Assembly: GCA_946562005.1 (NCBI GenBank)
Contig: CAMNVD010000034.1
Coordinates: 1 to 11,193 of the forward strand
Length of the DNA: 11,193 nt
Source of the DNA: an uncultured Clostridia bacterium
GTDB lineage: Bacteria; Bacillota; Dehalobacteriia; UBA4068; JAAVYR01
Direction: 5' to 3'
Positions within the stretch are counted from its first letter, which is position 1. Every line of letters starts with the position of its first letter. Shown here piece by piece: positions 6,693 through 11,193 of this stretch. The position numbers and the translations under genes were made by a program. The notes under the pieces were generated by a model. That model was not told where the DNA came from. It did not search any database and was given only the letters and a program-made list of their open reading frames with translations.

Positions 6693-6739
6693 AAATAGAA
6701 ACAGCACAGATTGTTTTACAGTCTGGGCTGTTTCTATTT
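6693..6739. terminator. Long hairpin terminator between convergent operons
   Basis: AAATAGAAACAGC (6693-6705) pairs perfectly with GCTGTTTCTATTT (6727-6739). A second 4-bp stem lies inside (CAGA with TCTG). On the - strand the hairpin is followed by ATTTTTTATC, a good U run. On the + strand only TATTT follows. It probably ends the - strand operon starting at 7726 and also helps stop the alkyltransferase transcript. Confidence 0.75.
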
Positions 6740-6833
6740 GAAAGGATATTTGTTGCATTCATAAAATATCATAACTTTATCTAGGGTGCAAGATGAAAAA
6801 TGTCGAATAATTGGATGTAACGGAAATTTATTT

Positions 6834-7154
6834 TTACCGTTTCTTGTATAAAAATGTTCCTATTACCAGGCCGGCAAGGATGATCACTGTATAAATAATT
6901 GCGTAAATCCAAGCTGATGGATTGTAATAGAGAAAGATAGTTGGGAAAAATAAGATAAAGGCTAGGGTTGGCAGTATTAAGCTAAAACCATTGCGGGTTC
7001 CGTACATTATAGCCGAGCCTAATGCGACCAATGGCATGATGCATAGCATTAGCAACATAGCAGCGCCGGTATTTTTTGCCAAAAGCGGCAATAGATAAAA
7101 ATTGATTCCTAGTATAACAACATATGGTATCAGTGTAATGAGATTATGCGGCAT
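6834..7154 (-). CDS. Small four-helix membrane protein, unknown function
   Basis: The 106-residue product is almost entirely hydrophobic, with four predicted membrane segments (about 6-25, 30-51, 56-75 and 81-102), and ends in a basic FLYKKR tail. No enzymatic or transport motif is visible and I do not recognise the family. GGAGG lies eight bases before the ATG. It is the third gene of an operon, 15 bases after a small XRE regulator. Sets of one small XRE protein with one or two small membrane proteins are frequent in Firmicutes. The membrane proteins are typically uncharacterised. Confidence 0.82.
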   Translation of the reverse strand: MPHNLITLIPYVVILGINFYLLPLLAKNTGAAMLLMLCIMPLVALGSAIMYGTRNGFSLILPTLAFILFFPTIFLYYNPSAWIYAIIYTVIILAGLVIGTFLYKKR

Positions 7155-7169
7155 GGTTGTTCCTCCTGA

Positions 7170-7364
7170 TTATTCCTCTAATGTAAACAGTTGGTCAACG
7201 GTGGTTTCTAAATGACGCGCCAACTTCATTGCTAGCTCAAGGGTAGGGTTATACTTATTGTTTTCGATAGCGATGATTGTTTGCCTAGAAACACCTAGGG
7301 CTGTAGCAAGGTCTTCTTGGCGGTAGCCTTTTTCTTTGCGAAGTTCTTTGATGCTGTTTTTCAT
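7170..7364 (-). CDS. Small XRE (Cro/CI)-type transcriptional regulator
   Basis: The 64-residue protein consists of one HTH_3 domain: MKNSIKELRKEKGYRQEDLA, then the recognition-helix segment GVSRQTIIAIENNKYNPTLE and LARHLETTVDQLFTLEE. This is the compact class with no sensor domain. The start at 7364 is chosen because the domain begins there and its ATG overlaps the TGA of the preceding gene (ATGA), the usual sign of coupled translation. A longer frame to 7427 only reads back through the neighbour. It probably represses its own operon, whose promoter carries two near-identical 20-bp palindromic sites (7764-7783 and 7811-7830). Confidence 0.92.
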   Translation of the reverse strand: MKNSIKELRKEKGYRQEDLATALGVSRQTIIAIENNKYNPTLELAMKLARHLETTVDQLFTLEE

Positions 7365-7726
7365 AGCATAACACCTGTGAAGGTAATTGCTGCTGCTATG
7401 GTAGCAATGATGCTGACTGATAGGCATATAATTATAACTATTTTTATAAACGGTTCTGTTTCAAAAGAATCTACATCATCTTTTACAGCGTTACGGGTTA
7501 GGATAGCTTGGGAAAGGGCTTGGATAATAGCCGCTATAACCAAAAGCAGACAGGGGAGAAGATTTAACCGGCTATGGGTATGATAGACCTGGTAGCTTTC
7601 GTATAATGACCAAAGAAAAAGTGCTGCAATTAAAAAAACATAGGCATTTCGCTGGGCTTGATAGAGAATGGTTTTTTCCATCTCATCGGGATGGCGCAGG
7701 TTTAGTTTTTGTAGTAATTGTTTCAT
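7361..7726 (-). CDS. Small three-helix membrane protein, first gene of XRE operon
   Basis: The 121-residue product has a polar N-terminus (KLNLRHPDEMEKTILYQAQR, residues 8-27) and three predicted membrane segments (about 28-46, 56-76 and 92-114). No named family is assigned with certainty; it looks like the DUF-type proteins that accompany small XRE regulators. AGGAGG lies about 14 bases before the ATG, which is long, with a nearer GAAAG purine stretch. The stop overlaps the start of the XRE gene by four bases (ATGA). The gene is the first of the operon behind a perfect sigma-A promoter. Confidence 0.85.
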   Translation of the reverse strand: MKQLLQKLNLRHPDEMEKTILYQAQRNAYVFLIAALFLWSLYESYQVYHTHSRLNLLPCLLLVIAAIIQALSQAILTRNAVKDDVDSFETEPFIKIVIIICLSVSIIATIAAAITFTGVML

Positions 7727-7763
7727 GTTGCTTTCTTCTGCCTCCTATCTTTTCCTTCCAATA

Positions 7764-7783
7764 ATGTAAAGAACATTTTACAT
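7764..7783. promoter_or_regulatory. Operator O2 (20-bp palindrome) at the transcription start
   Basis: On the - strand this reads ATGTAAAATGTTCTTTACAT, with 7-base perfect arms ATGTAAA/TTTACAT and a 6-base centre. It begins right at the predicted start point (about 7782). It is 17/20 identical to O1 at 7811-7830. The size fits a dimeric XRE repressor, most simply the operon's own 64-residue regulator. Confidence 0.7.
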
Positions 7784-7788
7784 CTTGC

Positions 7789-7817
7789 ATTATAGCCGAT
7801 TAAAATAAAAATGTCAA
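7789..7817 (-). promoter_or_regulatory. Perfect consensus sigma-A promoter of the XRE operon
   Basis: On the - strand, TTGACA (7817-7812) is separated by 17 bases from TATAAT (7794-7789). All twelve consensus bases and the optimal spacing are present, so unrepressed transcription should be strong. The -35 is embedded in operator O1 and the start point lies at the edge of operator O2, which implies tight repression. Confidence 0.92.
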
Positions 7818-7830
7818 AAACTTTTTACAT
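7811..7830. promoter_or_regulatory. Operator O1 (20-bp palindrome) over the -35 element
   Basis: On the - strand this reads ATGTAAAAAGTTTTTGACAT, a dyad with one mismatch in the arms (the G that makes the TTGACA -35). It aligns with O2 at 17 of 20 positions. The centres of O1 and O2 are 47 bp apart. A bound repressor would cover the -35. Confidence 0.65.
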
Positions 7831-7840
7831 GGTTGCGTAA

Positions 7841-7874
7841 ATAAAAAGCGTTGCTGTTTGTCAGCAACGCTTTT
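7841..7874 (-). terminator. Intrinsic terminator after the ureohydrolase-YjiH operon
   Basis: AAAAGCGTTGCTG (7844-7856) and CAGCAACGCTTTT (7862-7874) form a 13-bp perfect stem around a 5-base loop. On the - strand the stem runs into TTTTTATTTA. It lies 20 bases after the yjiH stop and directly upstream of the next promoter, insulating the two operons. Confidence 0.9.
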
Positions 7875-7893
7875 AAAGTGAGCTAATATTCTT

Positions 7894-9342
7894 TTACATA
7901 AAGAAAAGATGGATGGCAATAGATGCTAATGGAATGGCAAGAATGGTCCGTTCCAAGAAGCACACGATGATTTCCCAGAATTTAATAGGAGATTTTGTTG
8001 CCATCATAACAGTTGCAGTTTCCGAGAAGAAAATAATCTGTACCATGGAAACCAGCACGATGAAGGCTCTAGCTGCTTCTGGTAGGTCTACACCGGTACC
8101 GTTCATTACGAGGACAGGCAAAAGCATTTCTGCGATGCCGACAGGCACAGCTGGTGCGATAGTAGCTGCTTCTGGTACTTGGCAGATAGCTAGAAGTGGT
8201 TGGAAGATGTAGCCTAACCAGTTGAAAACAGGGGTGTATTCTGCCAAAATCATACCGGATACGCCGATAGCAGAAAGCATAGTTAGTACCTGTGGTAAGA
8301 TAAGGAAGCTATCCTTCAAACTGCTGGTAGCGTCGCTGATGATACCTTTGGCAATGGCAGCCCGTTTAATGGCACGGTCTACACCAGTGGTCAGGGTTCT
8401 GCCGCTGAATTTCAGGCCTTCCTTGCGGTCGGCTTCTGTTTGTACCACACCGTTATAGAAAATATCTTTCTTCAAAGAAATAGGTGGGATGCGAACAACG
8501 ATGGCTTCCATGATGAACACCATGATAAAGCTGATAAGATACAGCTTGCCAAAGTGATGGCTCATATTAGCAGTGTCGATTACCAACGCAGCAAAGCCGA
8601 TACTTACAGCGGAGAAGCAAGTCATGATGGTAACCATTTCTCGTTCGGTATAGACGTTCTTTTTCCAGAGACGGTTGGTAATGAGTACCCCTAAGGAGGA
8701 AGAACTTACGAAAGAGGCAACGGCGTCAAGGGCGGATTTCCCTGGAACTTTGAATACAGGGCGCATTAATGGTTCTAAAAGTGCGCCAATGATTTCTAAG
8801 AAGCCATAGTTCAAAAGAAAAGGCATGAAGATGGCGCCGACTAAAATAATCCCTAAAACACCTTTTACAACTGGTGGAATCACATCGCCGCCAGTCATAT
8901 CGCTAACGATGATTTCTGGACCTACAAAACCCGGTATGGTCATGTGCATAGCATAAACCACTAAGTAAAGCAGACCTAAACCGTATAAAAAGGTGTGCAA
9001 TACTTTGTCATTGCTGTAGGTATCTGCAAACCAAGCAGTAGATTGCCCCTTCTTAATGTACTTAAAGTAGATGTGCATACAGAAGTTTGCGGCTACAAAC
9101 GCCGTTAAAATCCAGTAAATGGCATTGCCAAAAAGGCCTGTGAAACCGTTGTAAATCTTACCAAAGATAATAGTGCCATCTGGTGTGGAGCAGAAAAATA
9201 CCACTAAACCAATGAGGGAAAAAACTAAAAAGCGGATAAGCCCCATCGTCCGTTGGCTGGAAGATAATGTGATATGATCTAGCTCTGCGGAGGGCGTATC
9301 GCTATCGTATACTACTTTGTTTTCGTCGTTTAAGGCGGTCAT
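7894..9342 (-). CDS. yjiH: YjiH-family membrane protein (nucleoside-recognition/GATE domain), probable transporter
   Basis: The 482-residue polytopic inner-membrane protein has roughly ten hydrophobic segments (among them about 35-52, 70-93, 117-135, 158-180, 237-256, 266-284, 350-367, 395-414, 424-441 and 460-481). The segment with GKSALDAVASFVSSSSLGVL and the later SETATVMMATKSP match the GATE (nucleoside recognition) type found in the YjiH family. The two halves may correspond to the separate YjiH and YjiG proteins of E. coli. Transport activity is likely, but the substrate is not established. Its ATG shares one base with the TAA of the ureohydrolase (TAATG), so the two are translationally coupled. 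It should move a substrate or product of that enzyme, such as a guanidino compound or a derived amine or amino acid. Both are controlled by the upstream glycine riboswitch. Confidence 0.87.
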   Translation of the reverse strand: MTALNDENKVVYDSDTPSAELDHITLSSSQRTMGLIRFLVFSLIGLVVFFCSTPDGTIIFGKIYNGFTGLFGNAIYWILTAFVAANFCMHIYFKYIKKGQSTAWFADTYSNDKVLHTFLYGLGLLYLVVYAMHMTIPGFVGPEIIVSDMTGGDVIPPVVKGVLGIILVGAIFMPFLLNYGFLEIIGALLEPLMRPVFKVPGKSALDAVASFVSSSSLGVLITNRLWKKNVYTEREMVTIMTCFSAVSIGFAALVIDTANMSHHFGKLYLISFIMVFIMEAIVVRIPPISLKKDIFYNGVVQTEADRKEGLKFSGRTLTTGVDRAIKRAAIAKGIISDATSSLKDSFLILPQVLTMLSAIGVSGMILAEYTPVFNWLGYIFQPLLAICQVPEAATIAPAVPVGIAEMLLPVLVMNGTGVDLPEAARAFIVLVSMVQIIFFSETATVMMATKSPIKFWEIIVCFLERTILAIPLASIAIHLFFM

Positions 9343-10298
9343 TAAATTGCTCCCTTCTCTTTTTTCTTTACAGCGAGGATGGAGAGGAATTCGAATACTA
9401 AGTTAGCAGCAAGATAAGCGGTGATTTCGCCATGGTCAAAAGCTGGTAATACTTCTACCACGTCAAAGCCGACAAAGTTTAATTCCTTGATGTTTCTTAC
9501 TAATTCTAAAGATTCATAAGAGGTAAAACCGCCTACTTCTGGCGTACCTGTACCTGGCGCATATGCTGGGTCTACAAAGTCAATGTCAAAGGTTAAGAAG
9601 GCAGGGGTATTGCCTACCCGTTCGTGAATGGTTTTAATTAATTCATCAAAGCCCATAGCCCGTACTTTGTGGGCAGGGATGAGAAGCATACCTAAGTCTG
9701 CTGCCATTTTATGTTCGTTAGGGTCATAGAGAGAGCCTCTCATACCAATCTGGATAGAGTGGGCAGGGTCGATAAGACCTTCCTCTAATGCACGGCGGAA
9801 TGGTGTGCCATGGTTATATCTTTGACCGAATACTTCATCACATAAGTCGGAGTGAGAGTCAAAGTGTACCAAAGCAACAGGGCCATGTTTTTTTGCAACG
9901 GCGCGCAGTTCTGCTAAGGTGATAGCATGGTCGCCCCCTAAGATAATAGGAATGGCATTTTTTTCTACAATGCTAGCAACGCCTGCTTCGATAGCGTCAT
10001 AAGATGGGTGAATGTATCCTGGGGTTACATTGAAGTCGCCCATATCGCCGCCTTTTAAATTGTCTAATACATTTACCTGCATGATAACGTTGTTCGGTTT
10101 CATCATGGCGGAAATGCTTCTGATGCCGTGAGGACCAAAACGAGACCCAGACCGGAATGAACTACCGGTATCGAAAGGTGCCCCTGCGATAACAAAGTCT
10201 AATCCATCAGCAGAGTCTACTCTCTGCATTCTCATAAATGTGCCCATATTGCAAAAACGAGGTGAAGAAAGGGCGCTGGCTGGTTGTTTAACATCCAT
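9342..10298 (-). CDS. Ureohydrolase of the agmatinase/guanidino-acid hydrolase family (SpeB-like)
   Basis: This enzyme hydrolyses a guanidino compound to urea plus an amine at a binuclear metal (usually Mn) centre. The 318 residues show all ligand motifs: GGDH (His124), HFDSHSD (Asp147, His149, Asp151) and FDIDFVDP (Asp238, Asp240), followed by APGTGTPE and GFDVVEVLP. HGTPFRRA at 163-170 is also conserved in agmatinase-like enzymes. The N-terminal PRFCNMGTFMR resembles the PRFxGxxTFMR segment shared by agmatinases, guanidinobutyrases and related hydrolases. The overall family is certain but the substrate is not. An automatic pipeline would name it agmatinase, yet no polyamine gene is nearby and a glycine riboswitch precedes it, so a glycine-yielding substrate such as guanidinoacetate deserves consideration. 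GGGAGG (10307-10312) lies well placed before the ATG. The stop overlaps yjiH. Confidence 0.93.
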   Translation of the reverse strand: MDVKQPASALSSPRFCNMGTFMRMQRVDSADGLDFVIAGAPFDTGSSFRSGSRFGPHGIRSISAMMKPNNVIMQVNVLDNLKGGDMGDFNVTPGYIHPSYDAIEAGVASIVEKNAIPIILGGDHAITLAELRAVAKKHGPVALVHFDSHSDLCDEVFGQRYNHGTPFRRALEEGLIDPAHSIQIGMRGSLYDPNEHKMAADLGMLLIPAHKVRAMGFDELIKTIHERVGNTPAFLTFDIDFVDPAYAPGTGTPEVGGFTSYESLELVRNIKELNFVGFDVVEVLPAFDHGEITAYLAANLVFEFLSILAVKKKEKGAI

Positions 10299-10372
10299 GT
10301 TAGATTCCTCCCTTTATAAAAATATGTAATAATAAAATAATGTAAGATAAAGTAAGTTGTTGTGCCGGATAC

Positions 10373-10406
10373 AAAAAAAGAGTAACCTTATGGATAAGGT
10401 TACTCT
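10373..10406 (-). terminator. Riboswitch expression-platform terminator
   Basis: On the - strand, AGAGTAACCTTA (10406-10395), the loop TCCA and TAAGGTTACTCT (10390-10379) form a perfect 12-bp stem followed by seven T's (10379-10373). It lies between the glycine aptamer and the ureohydrolase start, 75 bases before the ATG. The base of its 5' arm, CCAGAGT (10408-10402), is complementary to ACTCTGG (10523-10517) in the aptamer P1 5' strand, which gives a candidate antiterminator. Confidence 0.9.
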
Positions 10407-10440
10407 GGTATTCCGACTGATTTATGATACCATATTTGGT

Positions 10441-10560
10441 TATCATCTCTGTCCTTTTGCCTGAGAGTTTCGGCCGTTTAGCCTTGCCCCTTCGGCACCC
10501 AATTCAATGGGATTCTCCAGAGTTTCCTCGTCTTTCAGTCTTATACAATCCTGAAAGTCT
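10441..10560 (-). promoter_or_regulatory. Glycine riboswitch, type-2 singlet with 5' ghost aptamer
   Basis: Read on the - strand, the aptamer carries the hallmark segments GTGCCGAAGGGGCAA and GAAACTCTCAGGCAAAAGG-ACAGAG. P1 is CTCTG (10522-10518) with CAGAG (10451-10447). There is only one ligand-binding aptamer. Just upstream, CTTTCAG and CTGAAAG (within 10530-10560) form the stem expected of the vestigial 'ghost' aptamer that supports singlet glycine riboswitches. After P1 a small hairpin (10424-10446) precedes the terminator. Type-2 singlets are mostly reported in front of transport genes; here the operon encodes a ureohydrolase and a YjiH-family transporter. Confidence 0.95.
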
Positions 10561-10576
10561 CATAAGAATTTACTAC

Positions 10577-10605
10577 ATCATATCATAGCTGTTGTTTTTT
10601 TGCAA
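10577..10605 (-). promoter_or_regulatory. Sigma-A promoter of the riboswitch operon
   Basis: On the - strand, TTGCAA (10605-10600), a 17-base spacer and TATGAT (10582-10577) predict a start near 10570, about ten bases before the ghost-aptamer stem. The full transcript then contains the whole riboswitch and little else before it. Confidence 0.78.
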
Positions 10606-10742
10606 GGAAAATCTCTCTATCCCCAGCAAAAGAAGGGGGTATTTATCTAAAATTGGTATATATGCGGAAAATTTCTTATTTTTTGCCGAAAAAGGAGGGA
10701 GCAAAAGGGTTTCCTGTTATTGAAATAGAATATAAAAAAAGA

Positions 10743-10771
10743 TTGCAAAAGTCGGTAAAACGTACTAAACT
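10743..10771 (+). promoter_or_regulatory. Probable promoter of the hrb-like gene
   Basis: TTGCAA (10743-10748) is followed after 17 bases by TAAACT (10766-10771), a moderate -10 matching four of six consensus bases. The predicted start falls inside the inverted repeat 10773-10795. The -35 is the same as in the tRNA and riboswitch promoters. Confidence 0.5.
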
Positions 10772-10772
10772 A

Positions 10773-10795
10773 TTATTAGTAACTATTACTAATAA
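10773..10795. promoter_or_regulatory. 10-bp inverted repeat, probable operator of the hrb-like gene
   Basis: TTATTAGTAA (10773-10782) and TTACTAATAA (10786-10795) are perfect inverted arms around CTA. The element lies between the probable -10 and the SD, where a bound repressor would block transcription. TAGTAA/TTACTA half-sites recall operators of HxlR/MarR-type redox regulators, but the cognate protein is unknown. Confidence 0.6.
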
Positions 10796-10813
10796 ACTAA
10801 AAGAGGTAGTAAT

Positions 10814-11193
10814 ATGGATAACACAGCATTATTTCAATTATCCTATGGATTGTATGTTGTTAGTACAAAAGGGAAGGGCCGTATCAATGCCCAGATAGCC
10901 AATACTGTTTTTCAGATTTCTGATACGCCAGTGCGGCTAGGTGTGAGCTTAAATAAAAACAATCTTACTAATGAGCTGGTAAAGGATAGCGGTGTTCTTT
11001 CTGTGCAGGTGTTGGAGCGGGATGTTCCCTTTGATATTATCAGCCGTTTCGGTTTCCAGTCCGGTAGAAATGTAGATAAGTTTGCAGATATTACTTATGA
11101 TACCAATGCAGACGGTTGTCCTGTACTGAAAGATGGCATTGCCGCTCAGATTGATTGCAAGGTAATAGGGGCTATGGATATAGGTAGCCATAC
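10814..11193 (+). CDS. hrb: Flavin reductase-like protein, N-terminus of an Hrb-type flavoprotein/rubredoxin (cut by right edge)
   Basis: The frame opens at ATG 10814 after AGAGG and stays open to the window end (126 codons visible). The peptide (MDNTALFQLSYGLYVVSTK..., INAQIANTVFQISDTPVRL, VSVLSVQVLERDVPF-type segment, FGFQSGRNVDKF) matches the FMN-binding flavin reductase-like domain. In anaerobes such as Moorella this domain forms the N-terminal half of high-molecular-weight rubredoxin (Hrb), which passes electrons from NAD(P)H to flavodiiron proteins for O2 or NO reduction. The rubredoxin part with two CxxC motifs, if present, lies beyond 11193, so a stand-alone flavin reductase remains possible. 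Its promoter carries a strong inverted-repeat operator, fitting stress-inducible expression. Confidence 0.85.
   Translation, partial: MDNTALFQLSYGLYVVSTKGKGRINAQIANTVFQISDTPVRLGVSLNKNNLTNELVKDSGVLSVQVLERDVPFDIISRFGFQSGRNVDKFADITYDTNADGCPVLKDGIAAQIDCKVIGAMDIGSH

Noticed and set aside
7365..7427. N-terminal extension of the XRE regulator to an earlier ATG
   Set aside because: The added 21 residues (His/Ser/Tyr-rich) are the out-of-frame reading of the preceding membrane gene; the HTH domain starts at the ATG overlapping that gene's stop.
10441..10560. Tandem (two-aptamer) glycine riboswitch
   Set aside because: Only one copy of the GCCGAAGGGGCAA and ACTCTCAGGCAAAAGGACAGAG-type core is present; the upstream part is just a single stem, as in a ghost aptamer.
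10653..10898. 81-codon + strand frame between the riboswitch and the hrb-like gene
   Set aside because: It lacks a ribosome binding site, crosses the promoter and operator, and overlaps the better supported hrb-like frame, whose peptide matches a known family.
10949..11191. 80-codon - strand frame at the right edge
   Set aside because: It is antisense to the hrb-like gene, which has a clear domain match and its own SD.

Overview
The window comes from a low-to-moderate GC, endospore-forming member of the Firmicutes (Bacillota), probably an anaerobe. It carries the germination pair sleB-ypeB. It also has a glycine riboswitch with Firmicutes-type sequence, AGGAGG-type ribosome binding sites, and the start of a flavin reductase-like gene of the kind fused to rubredoxin in anaerobes. 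A clostridial or Negativicutes-type host fits; the genus cannot be fixed from the sequence alone.

Layout, left to right. (1) Bases 1-1812, + strand: the relatively GC-rich tail of an unidentified gene, then a WG-repeat lipoprotein gene. (2) Bases 1837-4314, - strand: sleB followed by ypeB, the spore cortex-lytic enzyme and its partner, ending at a terminator shared by both strands. (3) Bases 4521-4772, + strand: a two-gene tRNA unit (Cys-GCA, Leu-UAA) with a clear sigma-A promoter and terminator. (4) Bases 4797-5587, - strand: an unrecognised membrane protein with its own promoter. (5) Bases 5830-6685, + strand: two overlapping DNA alkyltransferase genes, a full Ogt and a short ATL/COG3695-type protein. 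(6) Bases 6834-7830, - strand: a three-gene operon (membrane protein, small XRE repressor, membrane protein) behind a perfect consensus promoter flanked by two near-identical 20-bp operator sites. (7) Bases 7841-10605, - strand: promoter, type-2 singlet glycine riboswitch with upstream ghost-aptamer stem, intrinsic terminator, a ureohydrolase (agmatinase family), a translationally coupled YjiH-family membrane transporter, terminator. (8) Bases 10743-11193, + strand: promoter with a 10-bp inverted-repeat operator and the start of an Hrb-like flavoprotein gene that runs off the right edge.

The most interesting unit is (7). A glycine sensor sits in front of an enzyme that hydrolyses a guanidino compound to urea plus an amine, together with a probable transporter. 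One attractive reading is that the enzyme is not an agmatinase but acts on a glycine-yielding guanidino acid such as guanidinoacetate. The RNA appears wired so that glycine promotes termination. This is inference and would need a biochemical test. The second point of interest is the compact twin-operator autoregulation of unit (6).
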